A stretch of 64,000 nucleotides of DNA. Origin: Lachnospiraceae bacterium OF09-6. GTDB lineage: Bacteria; Bacillota; Clostridia; Lachnospirales; Lachnospiraceae. The position numbers and the translations under genes were made by a program. This document shows, in pieces, positions 1-7,943 of this stretch. The notes beneath the pieces were generated by a model. That model was not told where the DNA came from. It made no database searches and was given only the letters and a program-made list of their open reading frames with translations. Each line of letters opens with the position of its first letter. Position 1 is the stretch's first letter. The stretch lies in assembly GCA_003435055.1 (NCBI GenBank), contig QUMM01000012.1:1-64000 (forward strand). The letters run 5' to 3'.

Positions 1-92
1 AATGTGAAAAATGCACGGATCAATTGTTAGCAAAAATGAAATATTTTTCGTCAAATATGTGGAAAGCTTGTTTTGTTCTTGAAAAAATACAA

Positions 93-147
93 TCAATAAA
101 TCCTTTATTTTGGCGCTTTTTTGAAAATTAAGGATTTCATTTATTGA
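93..147. repeat. Inverted repeat overlapping the -35 of the first promoter
   Basis: A 13-base arm at 93-105 pairs with an arm at 130-147 that carries a short internal bulge. The right arm runs into the -35 hexamer at 144-149. It could be an operator or an RNA hairpin from upstream transcription. No regulator can be assigned. The rest of 1-143 is AT-rich and I see no gene in it. Confidence 0.4.
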
Positions 148-172
148 GATTTATTTAACAGTATGGTATACT
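144..172 (+). promoter_or_regulatory. Promoter of the CODH/ACS operon
   Basis: TTGAGA at 144-149 and TATACT at 167-172 are separated by exactly 17 bases, with a TGN extended -10 (164-166). The distance to the first start codon leaves a leader of about 65 bases. The spacer plus -10 (152-173) matches the rex promoter (25434-25455) at 21 of 22 bases, so a shared regulator is possible. Confidence 0.75.
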
Positions 173-243
173 ATGAAAAGGATAGGTGCTTAGATATATG
201 CCTGTCAAATTCTTAACAAAAGTAGGAGGGAGGCGTAACATCC

Positions 244-720
244 ATGCATATTGTAAAAGATGAAAATGGCAACATTTGTGGACATGCACATGAACATGAA
301 CATATGCACACTCATACCTATGAGCACAGCCATGCACACAGTCATGAACATGGACATGAAGATGATCATCATCATGAACATACGCAGACAGAAGAGGGTA
401 CCCACTGCCATGGCAGTGAAGGCCATTGTCATGGACAGGAAAGCCACTGTCATGGACAGGAAAGCCACTGTCACGGGCAGGAAGGCCATTGCCACAGCCA
501 CAGTCATGAAGGCCAGACAACACCGGCGAATCAGAATGAAGCACTTCTGCAGTACATGTTGGACCATAATACTCATCATGCCGCAGAGCTGGATCAGATG
601 GCACAGAAGCTGGCTGCTGACGGACATGGGAATGCGGCAGAACAGATCCGCAAAGCTGTGGATGAGTTCCAGAAGGGCAATCTTTATCTGAGTCTGGCTT
701 TGTCACTGGTAAAAGAATAA
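244..720 (+). CDS. Histidine-rich putative nickel-storage/chaperone protein (CooJ-like)
   Basis: 158-residue cytosolic protein with 33 histidines. Residues 1-90 are a low-complexity metal-binding stretch with five HCH triplets, including a 7-residue repeat of the form HCHGQES. The C-terminal 65 residues are ordinary helical-looking sequence without a signal peptide. It starts after an AGGAGG-rich site and is followed 17 bases later by a cooT-like gene, then cooC and CODH. Rhodospirillum CooJ is a His-rich nickel protein encoded beside CODH genes. This gene is likely a functional analogue, though its architecture (His-rich N-terminus) differs and I do not claim homology. Likely role: holding or delivering Ni for the CODH C-cluster and ACS A-cluster. 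Other metals, or a detoxification role, remain possible. Confidence 0.65.
   Translation: MHIVKDENGNICGHAHEHEHMHTHTYEHSHAHSHEHGHEDDHHHEHTQTEEGTHCHGSEGHCHGQESHCHGQESHCHGQEGHCHSHSHEGQTTPANQNEALLQYMLDHNTHHAAELDQMAQKLAADGHGNAAEQIRKAVDEFQKGNLYLSLALSLVKE
421..483 (+). repeat. Three 21-bp tandem repeats inside the His-rich gene
   Basis: Units at 421-441, 442-462 and 463-483 differ at only a few positions and keep the reading frame. Each encodes the seven-residue block (G/S)HCHGQE. A fourth partial copy follows at 484-495. Repeat number could change by slippage and alter metal capacity without a frameshift. Confidence 0.85.
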
Positions 721-737
721 AATCAGGAGGCGATGAT

Positions 738-923
738 ATGTGTCTGGCAACAGTAGTAAATATCAATCAGCCTGACAGTATAGTTTTAGAATATGTCAGC
801 AAAATTGAGGTAAATGGTAACCAGATCACTTTGACAGATGTCATGGGCGAGCAGAAAGTGGTAGAAGGAACGATCGCTATGGCAGATCTGACAGGTGGAA
901 GAGTAGAGATCAGATGTAATTAA
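738..923 (+). CDS. cooT: CooT family nickel-binding protein
   Basis: 61-residue protein starting MCLATV and made of short beta-strand-like segments, matching the small CooT family in length and N-terminus. In Rhodospirillum CooT, Cys2 is the nickel ligand at a dimer interface, and the equivalent Cys2 is present here. AGGAGG lies just upstream of the ATG at 738. Its place between a His-rich protein and cooC/CODH supports a role in nickel insertion into CODH or ACS. CooT-like proteins also occur away from CODH, so the exact client is inferred from context. Confidence 0.8.
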   Translation: MCLATVVNINQPDSIVLEYVSKIEVNGNQITLTDVMGEQKVVEGTIAMADLTGGRVEIRCN

Positions 924-1027
924 TGCCTGATCTTTACAAAACAGTAAGAATATAGTATCGGTTCAGAGTGCGCTGTTACAGAAGGCGGAACGGATACGAA
1001 ATACAGAACATCTAAGGAGAAACAAAT

Positions 1028-1798
1028 ATGTCAGTTACAATAGCAGTTGCAGGAAAAGGCGGGGTTGGAAAGACAACATTATGTGGTCTGCTGATCCAGT
1101 ATTTATGCGAGACAGGAAGACGACCTGTGCTGGCAGTGGATGCTGATGCAAATTCTAATTTAAATGAGGTGCTTGGTGTAGATGTAGATATGACACTGGG
1201 CGAGATCAGAGAAGAAGTTGCAAGAGCAGAAACAAGCAAGGACAATCCGATTCCTGCAAGCATGTCGAAGTCCGATTATATGGAGATCATGTTTAACCGC
1301 TGCCTGGTGGAAGATGATGATTTTGATATGCTGGTTATGGGAAGAACCCAGGGCAAGGGCTGCTACTGTTTCGTAAACGGATTATTGCAGACACAGCTTC
1401 AGAAGCTCACACCAAATTATCCATATGTGGTAGTAGATAATGAAGCTGGTATGGAACACATCAGCCGCGGTATTCTTCCAAAAGTCAATATTCTGCTTCT
1501 GGTCAGTGACTGTTCCAGAAGAGGAGTACAGGCAGTAGGCAGAATCGCTGCACTGGCCAAAGAATGTGGATTAAATCCGGATACAGTAGGTCTGATTATT
1601 AACCGTGCTCCGGATGGCAAGGTCAATGAAGGTACTATGGAAGAAGTAAGAAATCAGGGACTGGAACTGATCGGAGTAGTGCCCCACAGCACCGAAGTAT
1701 ACGAATATGATTGTGAAGGAAAGCCAACAGTAGAGCTACCGGCTGATTCATCTGTGAAGCTGGCTCTTCACGATATCATAGATAAATTAAAGCTCTAA
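1028..1798 (+). CDS. cooC: CooC-type ATPase, CODH/ACS nickel-insertion accessory protein (first copy)
   Basis: 256-residue MinD/SIMIBI-class ATPase. The deviant Walker A GKGGVGKTT is at residues 9-17. A CxC motif at Cys112/Cys114 is the dimer-bridging metal site of CooC and AcsF proteins. The family couples ATP hydrolysis to Ni delivery to CODH or ACS. It lies directly upstream of acsA, with AAGGAG before the ATG. A second, clearly different copy follows acsA (3818-4591). Which one serves the C-cluster and which the A-cluster cannot be told from sequence. Position suggests this one serves CODH. Confidence 0.88.
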   Translation: MSVTIAVAGKGGVGKTTLCGLLIQYLCETGRRPVLAVDADANSNLNEVLGVDVDMTLGEIREEVARAETSKDNPIPASMSKSDYMEIMFNRCLVEDDDFDMLVMGRTQGKGCYCFVNGLLQTQLQKLTPNYPYVVVDNEAGMEHISRGILPKVNILLLVSDCSRRGVQAVGRIAALAKECGLNPDTVGLIINRAPDGKVNEGTMEEVRNQGLELIGVVPHSTEVYEYDCEGKPTVELPADSSVKLALHDIIDKLKL

Positions 1799-1829
1799 AA
1801 ATCTACCAAAAAAATATAAGGAGGTAAAT

Positions 1830-3722
1830 ATGGGAGATTTTAAGTTAACCACAATTGAAGAAAACGAAGCGATTACCAATCGACTTCTCGAGACTGGCGC
1901 AAAGGTTGGCGCAGACTCATGGCAGCTCAGAGTAAAGAACCAGACTCCACACTGTAAGTTTGGTGAACAGGGCGTATGTTGCCGTATCTGTTCTATGGGA
2001 CCATGTCGTATTACACCAAAGGCTCCACGCGGAATCTGCGGATGTGATGCTCACGGTATCGTTGGACGTAACTTCTTAAGATTTACAGCTGGTGGCTGCG
2101 CTTCTCACTCTGACCACGGACGTGAAATCGCACATACTCTGTATCAGGCAAGACCGGAAGGACCATACAAAGTAAAAGATCCTGAGAAACTGATCCGCAT
2201 CGCAAAAGAATGGAACATTGAGACAGAAGGAAAAGATATCTATGATCTGGCTCATGAAGTTGCATATGTTGCTTTAGGCGAATATGGTAAAATTGAAGGA
2301 TACCAGAACTTTACAAGCAGAGCCCCGGAACATACACGTGAACTTTGGGAAAAAGCTGAAATTATGCCACGTGCAGTTGACCGTGAAATCGCTACTGCAA
2401 TGCATATGACACATATGGGTAACACATCTAAACCAGAAGCACTGGTACGTCAGTCATTCCGTACAGGCCTTTCTGATGGATGGGGCGGATCTATGACAGG
2501 TACTGAATTCTCTGACGTATTGTTTGGTACACCTACTCCAATTGAAACAGAAGCAAACTTGGGTGTAATGGTAGCTGAAAACGTAAACATCGTTGTACAT
2601 GGGCATGACCCAAGCCTTTCCGAACTGATCTGTGAATATGCAGATGATCCGGAAATGATTGCATACGCAAAATCCAAAGGTGCAAAAGGCATCACCGTAT
2701 CTGGTGTATGTTGTACATCTAATGAAGTTGCAATGCGTCGTGGTGTTCCAATGGCTGGTAACTTCCTGCAGCAGGAAAACGTGGTTCTGACAGGTGCCTG
2801 TGAAGCAATCGTTGTAGACGTTCAGTGTATCTTCCCTGCATTAGGCCCTCTGAGCAAATGCTTCCATACCAAGTTTGTGACCACATCTCCGATCTGCCAG
2901 ATGCCGGATTCTGATTTTGTCAGATTTGATGCTGCTACAGCTGGTGAAAATGCAAAAGCAATCGTTAAGATGGCAATTGATAACTTTGAAAACAGAAATC
3001 CAGACCTGGTTTACATCCCAGATACCAAGCAGAAAGCAACTGTTGGCTACTCTGTGGAAGCAATCGTTAAGACTCTGGATGGTGTTACTAACTCACAGGT
3101 TGATGAAACTGGTACAACAAAGCCATTACTGCAGTGTATTACATCTGGTGTTATTCGTGGTGCAGTTGCTATGGTTGGATGTAACAACCCTAAGATCAGA
3201 CCTGACTACCTGCATGTAGAACTGATGAAGAAAATGATTGCAAACGATATCGTTATCATTGCTTCCGGATGTTCCGCACAGGCTGCTGCAAAAGCTGGTC
3301 TGATGGACAAGGCTGCAAAAGATCTTTGCGGTGCTGGTCTGAAGAGAGTCTGTGAACTGGCAGATATCCCTCCAGTACTTCATATGGGATCCTGTGTTGA
3401 TATCAGCCGTATGCTGATGCTTGCAGCAGAACTGGCAAAAGATTCAGGACTGAATATTTCTCAGCTTCCTGTAGTTGGATGTGCTCCTGAATGGATGTCT
3501 GAAAAAGCAGTATCTATCGGAAACTACGTAGTATCTACAGGTCTTGATACCTTCCTTGGAGTAGATCCATATGTATCTGGTTCTGATCAGATGTGTGAAC
3601 TGCTTACTAACGGCGTAAGAGACTGGGTAGAAGCTGCTTACATAGTAGAAAAAGACCTGGATAAACTGGGAGATCTTATGATCGAGAGAATCGAAGAGAA
3701 ACGTGCTGCTCTTGGAATCTAA
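1830..3722 (+). CDS. acsA: Anaerobic carbon monoxide dehydrogenase catalytic subunit
   Basis: 630 residues, the usual length for CooS/AcsA. It reduces CO2 to CO (reversibly) at a Ni-Fe-S C-cluster, and in the acetogenic complex CO travels by tunnel to AcsB. The N-terminal cysteines that carry the D- and B-clusters are visible at Cys42, 50, 51, 54, 59, 70 and 72. Further conserved stretches such as SGVCCTSNEVAMRRG and GSCVDISRM match the family. AAGGAGG precedes the ATG. The neighbours are two cooC genes and acsB, so this is the acetyl-CoA synthase-associated enzyme and not a stand-alone CODH. Transcribed from the promoter at 144-172 or a weaker internal one. Confidence 0.97.
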   Translation: MGDFKLTTIEENEAITNRLLETGAKVGADSWQLRVKNQTPHCKFGEQGVCCRICSMGPCRITPKAPRGICGCDAHGIVGRNFLRFTAGGCASHSDHGREIAHTLYQARPEGPYKVKDPEKLIRIAKEWNIETEGKDIYDLAHEVAYVALGEYGKIEGYQNFTSRAPEHTRELWEKAEIMPRAVDREIATAMHMTHMGNTSKPEALVRQSFRTGLSDGWGGSMTGTEFSDVLFGTPTPIETEANLGVMVAENVNIVVHGHDPSLSELICEYADDPEMIAYAKSKGAKGITVSGVCCTSNEVAMRRGVPMAGNFLQQENVVLTGACEAIVVDVQCIFPALGPLSKCFHTKFVTTSPICQMPDSDFVRFDAATAGENAKAIVKMAIDNFENRNPDLVYIPDTKQKATVGYSVEAIVKTLDGVTNSQVDETGTTKPLLQCITSGVIRGAVAMVGCNNPKIRPDYLHVELMKKMIANDIVIIASGCSAQAAAKAGLMDKAAKDLCGAGLKRVCELADIPPVLHMGSCVDISRMLMLAAELAKDSGLNISQLPVVGCAPEWMSEKAVSIGNYVVSTGLDTFLGVDPYVSGSDQMCELLTNGVRDWVEAAYIVEKDLDKLGDLMIERIEEKRAALGI

Positions 3723-3737
3723 TTTCTATATCATAAA

Positions 3738-3770
3738 CAGAGTCTCCGCTGCGACAAAAGCGGAGCTCTG
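3738..3770 (+). promoter_or_regulatory. Intercistronic hairpin between acsA and the second cooC
   Basis: CTCCGCT and AGCGGAG pair over a 7-8 base loop, extended by CAGAG/CTCTG after one mismatch. No T-run follows, so it is not a typical terminator. It may stabilise the acsA 3' end, mark a processing site, or lower expression of the downstream genes. Confidence 0.55.
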
Positions 3771-3817
3771 CCATAAAGATCGAAACAATGACTGAAAATA
3801 AAGGTGGATGAATTACA

Positions 3818-4591
3818 ATGAAAATAGCTGTAACTGGTAAAGGTGGAGTCGGAAAAACAACATTTGCTGCAACGCTTGCGCGGCTGTATGCAGATGAAGG
3901 CAAACAGGTTCTGACAGCAGATGTCGATCCTGATGCGAACCTTGGACTGGCTCTTGGCTTTTCACAGGAGGAAATCGATCAGATCGTACCCATTACTAAA
4001 ATGCGTAAACTGGTACAGGAACGTACCGGAGCATCTGATGACAACAAATTTTATAAACTGAACCCGATGGTGAGTGACATACCGGATAAATATGCAAAAA
4101 CATGTAATGGCGTTAAGCTTCTGGTTCTGGGAACTGTAGATACCGCCAACAGCGGATGTGTCTGCCCGGAACATGTGATCCTGAAAAGAATCATCAATCA
4201 TCTCGTATTGCGAAGCGATGATGTAGTCATTCTGGATATGGAAGCAGGCCTGGAGCATCTGGGACGTGGTACTACCGAAGGAATGGATCAGTTTGTTGTT
4301 GTTATTGAGCCTGGTGCAAGAAGTATTCAGACATACCGTAATGTAAAACGTCTGGCTAATGAGCTGGGTGTAAAACAGGTCAATGTAGTCGCAAACAAAG
4401 TCAGGGACGAAGAAGATGAAGAATTCATCAGAAGTCAGATACCAGAAGAAGACTTGCTTGGATTTATTCACTATAACAAAGAAGTGATTGATGCGGATCG
4501 AAAGGGTAGTTCCCCGTATGATTTCAGCAAAACGGCTGTAGATGAAATACGGGTGATCAAAGAAAAAATGGATGCACGATCCACAAAATGA
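3818..4591 (+). CDS. CooC/AcsF-type ATPase, nickel-insertion accessory protein (second copy)
   Basis: 257-residue ATPase of the same SIMIBI class as the gene at 1028, but not a recent duplicate. Walker A GKGGVGKTT is at residues 7-15, and the CxC motif at Cys114/Cys116 sits in the context SGCVCPEHV. In Moorella, AcsF is the accessory ATPase encoded near the CODH/ACS genes. This copy lies 17 bases upstream of acsB, so loading of the ACS A-cluster is the natural guess. Its own RBS (AAAGGTGGATG) is recognisable but weaker than its neighbours'. Confidence 0.87.
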   Translation: MKIAVTGKGGVGKTTFAATLARLYADEGKQVLTADVDPDANLGLALGFSQEEIDQIVPITKMRKLVQERTGASDDNKFYKLNPMVSDIPDKYAKTCNGVKLLVLGTVDTANSGCVCPEHVILKRIINHLVLRSDDVVILDMEAGLEHLGRGTTEGMDQFVVVIEPGARSIQTYRNVKRLANELGVKQVNVVANKVRDEEDEEFIRSQIPEEDLLGFIHYNKEVIDADRKGSSPYDFSKTAVDEIRVIKEKMDARSTK

Positions 4592-4608
4592 TTTAGGAGG
4601 ATAAAATA

Positions 4609-6750
4609 ATGACATTATTTGATGTTGTATTTGCTGGAAATGACGCTGTCTTTGGAATGACAGAGAAAGCAATCGATGATGCGATTGCTGCAAACGGTGC
4701 TGATAAGGCCGTTGCACTTCCTGATACTGCTTACAGCCTTCCATGCTACTATGCTGTAACAGGTACAAAGGTAGGAAATCTTGGAGAAATGAAAGCTGCT
4801 CTTGGTGTCGTAAAGACATTAATGACAAGAGAAAAAAGACTGAATGATGTATTCATGTCTGGTGTAGCTACTGCTCTTTGTGCAGAATTTATTGAAACAC
4901 TGAAATATATGGATGGAGCAACACCATATGAAGCTCCTTGCTACGGACATCTTGCTGATGCTGTGATCCGTGAACTTGGTGTACCACTTGTAACCGGAGA
5001 TATCCCAGGTGTTGCAGTTATTCTTGGCGCAGCTCCAACTGCTCAGGAAGGTGTAGATCTTGTAAAATCTTATCAGGCACAGGGTATTCTGGTAACTCTG
5101 GTTGGTGGAATCATTGATCAGTGTGAAGAACTCGGATATAAGACAGGCGCTAACGTTCGTGTCATCCCTCTTGGAAAAGATGTTACATCTGTTATCCATG
5201 TTGTATCTGTAGCTATCAGAGCAGCTCTGATCTTCGGTAACATCCAGCCAGGTGATGCAGCAGGATTGATGAAGTACACAATGGAACGTGTACCTGCATT
5301 CGTAAATGCATTCGCTCCACTGAATGAAGTAATCGTAGCTTGTGGTGCAGGCGCAATCGCTCTTGGTTTCCCTGTAATCACAAACGACCAGCCTACAGTA
5401 GATGCTGTAAACGGCCGTGTACCAAAGAGCCTGATCGTTCAGGAAGATATCAGCAAATTCAATGCAACATCTCTGGAAGCAAGAGACATCAAGATCAAGA
5501 TCACAAATATCGATATCCCTGTAGCATTTGCTTCTGCATTTGAAGGTGAAATCATCCGTCGTGGTGATATGCAGGTAGAATTCGATGGTTCTCGTGTAGA
5601 CTGTTTCGAACTTGTTCAGACCAAAGAAGCATCTGAAATCGAAGATCATAAGATTGAAGTAATCGGACCTGACTTTGATGAATTTGAAGTTGGAAGCAAG
5701 CATTCCATCGGTTATGTAGTAGAAGTAGCCGGAAAGAGCATGCAGGCTGATTTCGAATCTGTATTCGAACGTAAATTCCACTCTTATCTGAACTGCGTAG
5801 AAGGTCTTATGCATACAGGACAGCGTGACATGATCCGTATCCGTGTCAGCAAAGATACTTTCAATGCAGGCTTTAGAGCAAAACACATTGGTGAAGTTCT
5901 TTACGCAAAAGTTAAGAATGAATTCGCAGCAGTAGTAGATAAATGTCAGGTTAAGGTTTACACTGATCCTGAAAAATGTACAGATCTGCGTCATCACCTT
6001 GCAATTCCTGCATTCGACAAACGTGATGAAAGACTGACATCCATGACAGATGAATCTGTAGACGTATACTACAGCTGTATCATGTGCCAGGCATTCTCTC
6101 CAAGCCACGTATGTGTAGTTACACCAGAACGTCTTGGACTTTGCGGTGCTGTTTCATGGCTGGATGCAAAAGCTACAAACGAACTGGATCCTCAGGGACC
6201 TTGCCAGATCATCACCAAAGAAAGAGTTATCGATGAAAGAATCGGTGAATACGAAGATGTTAACGAAGCAGTTCGTAAATTCTCTCAGGGCGCTCTGGAA
6301 GATGTATCACTGTACTCCATCATTGAAAAACCTATGACATCCTGCGGATGCTTCGAATGTATCTGTGGTATTGAACCACTTTCCAACGGTGTATGTATTG
6401 CCAACCGTGAATACGCTGGTATGACACCAATCGGTATGACATTCTCCGAACTGGCATCTATGACAGGTGGTGGTGTTCAGACACCTGGTTTCATGGGACA
6501 TGGTAAACACTTCATTGCTTCTAAGAAGTTCATGAAGGCAGAAGGCGGTGTAGCAAGAATCGTATGGATGCCAAAAGAACTGAAAGAAACGGTAGCAGAC
6601 AGATTAAATGAAACTGCTAAGGAACTTTATGGAATTGAAAACTTCACAGATATGATCGGTGATGAAACAGTTGCAGAAGATCCTGAAACATTACTGGCAT
6701 TCCTGGAAGAAAAGGGTCATCCGGCTCTTAGCATGGAACCAATGATGTAA
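4609..6750 (+). CDS. acsB: Acetyl-CoA synthase, CODH/ACS complex subunit
   Basis: 713 residues, full length for the bacterial ACS including the N-terminal domain that docks on CODH. It joins CO, a methyl group from the corrinoid protein and CoA into acetyl-CoA at the A-cluster. The A-cluster ligands are visible as Cys490-x2-Cys493-x8-Cys502-x9-Cys512, and the CGC pair Cys579/Cys581 binds the proximal and distal nickel. RBS is TTAGGAGG just upstream of the ATG. The long antisense ORF opposite this gene is a codon-bias shadow. It is followed by about 225 bases with a new promoter before acsD. Confidence 0.97.
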   Translation: MTLFDVVFAGNDAVFGMTEKAIDDAIAANGADKAVALPDTAYSLPCYYAVTGTKVGNLGEMKAALGVVKTLMTREKRLNDVFMSGVATALCAEFIETLKYMDGATPYEAPCYGHLADAVIRELGVPLVTGDIPGVAVILGAAPTAQEGVDLVKSYQAQGILVTLVGGIIDQCEELGYKTGANVRVIPLGKDVTSVIHVVSVAIRAALIFGNIQPGDAAGLMKYTMERVPAFVNAFAPLNEVIVACGAGAIALGFPVITNDQPTVDAVNGRVPKSLIVQEDISKFNATSLEARDIKIKITNIDIPVAFASAFEGEIIRRGDMQVEFDGSRVDCFELVQTKEASEIEDHKIEVIGPDFDEFEVGSKHSIGYVVEVAGKSMQADFESVFERKFHSYLNCVEGLMHTGQRDMIRIRVSKDTFNAGFRAKHIGEVLYAKVKNEFAAVVDKCQVKVYTDPEKCTDLRHHLAIPAFDKRDERLTSMTDESVDVYYSCIMCQAFSPSHVCVVTPERLGLCGAVSWLDAKATNELDPQGPCQIITKERVIDERIGEYEDVNEAVRKFSQGALEDVSLYSIIEKPMTSCGCFECICGIEPLSNGVCIANREYAGMTPIGMTFSELASMTGGGVQTPGFMGHGKHFIASKKFMKAEGGVARIVWMPKELKETVADRLNETAKELYGIENFTDMIGDETVAEDPETLLAFLEEKGHPALSMEPMM

Positions 6751-6849
6751 TATTTCTCTGGAAATCATACATAAATTGCGGATTCATGTGCTGATTGTAT
6801 AGATTTGATGTGCAAAACGCATAAAAATAAATGCAAGAGGTACATTTAC

Positions 6850-6878
6850 TTGATTTTCCAGTTAAATATGTATATAAT
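6850..6878 (+). promoter_or_regulatory. Internal promoter upstream of acsD with a partial Rex-like site
   Basis: TTGATT at 6850-6855 and TATAAT at 6873-6878 are 17 bases apart. Just after the expected start of transcription, 6891-6908 begins with a perfect Rex half-site (TTGTTAA). The second half matches at only 4 of 7 positions, so Rex binding is speculative. The promoter would let acsDCEV be made separately from acsAB. Confidence 0.7.
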
Positions 6879-6903
6879 AAGAAAGAATTATTGTTAAAAT
6901 AGA

Positions 6904-6944
6904 CACAAACTGACTGCATAAGAAAAATATGTAGTCAGTTTGTG
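6904..6944 (+). promoter_or_regulatory. 17-bp stem hairpin in the acsD leader
   Basis: 6904-6920 pairs with 6928-6944 along 17 positions with one G-U pair, closing a 7-base A-rich loop. It ends 16 bases before the GGAGGAA ribosome binding site and has no T-tract, so it is not a terminator for acsB. A role in mRNA stability, RNase processing or translation control is inferred. Confidence 0.7.
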
Positions 6945-6975
6945 GCGGTTGAAAACTGAAGGAGGAAATTGAAAA

Positions 6976-7917
6976 ATGCCGTTCACAGCAAAATCAGGAA
7001 AATTTAATGCCAGCATTAAAACTGTTACAATTGGAACAGGTGACAAAGCGATCACACTTGGTGGCGAAAATGCACTTCCATTACAGAGCTTCGATGCTCC
7101 ATTTGCAAATGCTCCAAAAGTAGGTATTGAAATTACAGACTTTGGTATGGATCACGAACCGGAATGCATCAAAAAGTATTATGAAGGATGTTCTTCTATT
7201 GCTGACATCGCAAAAAAAGCAGCTTCTTTTGAAGGTGTTGATTTCTTAAGCTTCCGTATGGAAGGTGGAGATCCTAACGGTGCCAACAAATCTACAGAAG
7301 AACTGATGGCTCTTGTAAAAGAAGTGGCAGAAGCTGTTGATCTTCCACTTGTAATCTGCGGAAGCAAGAATGCAGAAAGAGATGCGGAACTTCTTGCTAA
7401 AGCAGCAGAAGCAGTACAGGGAAAGAATGCTCTGATCCTTGCTGCAAAAGAAGAAAACTACAAAACAGTTGGTGCAGCAGCAGGCCTTGCTTACAGCCAG
7501 GTAGTTGGTGCTGAATCATCTGTTGATATCAACCTTGCAAAACAGTTAAACGTATTATTAAGTCAGTTAGGTGTAAAACCAGAATCTGTTGTTATGAATG
7601 TAGGTACTGCAGCAGCAGGATATGGTTATGAATACGTAGCATCAACTATGCAGCGTATTAAAGCAGCTGCTCTGTCTCAGAACGATGCACAGCTCCAGAT
7701 GCCAATCATCACTCCGGTTGCATCTGAAACATGGGCTACAAAAGAAGCTACACAGGCTGAAGCAGATTCACCGGAATGGGGAGATCAGGAAAGACGTGGT
7801 ATTGATATGGAAGTTGAAACTGCAGCTGCAGATTTAGCTTGTGGATCTGATGCCGTAATCTTAAAACATCCTGTATCCGTGGCAACTGTTTCCAAACTGA
7901 TCAAAGAATTAGTTTAA
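6976..7917 (+). CDS. acsD: Corrinoid iron-sulfur protein small subunit
   Basis: 313-residue subunit with the TIM-barrel fold of the CODH/ACS delta family, lacking Fe-S cysteines as expected. It forms the heterodimer with AcsC that carries the methyl group on cobalt from methyl-THF to acetyl-CoA synthase. GGAGGAA precedes the ATG. It starts a second transcription block (acsD-acsC-acsE-acsV) behind its own promoter and leader hairpin. Confidence 0.95.
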   Translation: MPFTAKSGKFNASIKTVTIGTGDKAITLGGENALPLQSFDAPFANAPKVGIEITDFGMDHEPECIKKYYEGCSSIADIAKKAASFEGVDFLSFRMEGGDPNGANKSTEELMALVKEVAEAVDLPLVICGSKNAERDAELLAKAAEAVQGKNALILAAKEENYKTVGAAAGLAYSQVVGAESSVDINLAKQLNVLLSQLGVKPESVVMNVGTAAAGYGYEYVASTMQRIKAAALSQNDAQLQMPIITPVASETWATKEATQAEADSPEWGDQERRGIDMEVETAAADLACGSDAVILKHPVSVATVSKLIKELV

Positions 7918-7943
7918 TTACTGTTTAAGGAGGATGAAAGACA

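Noticed and set aside
421..495. Short tandem repeats considered as a CRISPR array
   Set aside because: Repeats are contiguous without spacers and encode protein in frame.
155..766. 203-residue minus-strand frame opposite the His-rich gene
   Set aside because: Mirror of His codons, with no family and no RBS, opposite a gene with clear signals.
4819..6108. 429-residue minus-strand open frame opposite acsB
   Set aside because: Rich in Cys and Tyr, no RBS, lies entirely opposite a well-supported gene. It comes from the codon bias of acsB.
6891..6908. Full Rex operator before acsD
   Set aside because: Only one half-site is intact. It is kept as a weak possibility within the acsD leader finding, not as an operator feature.
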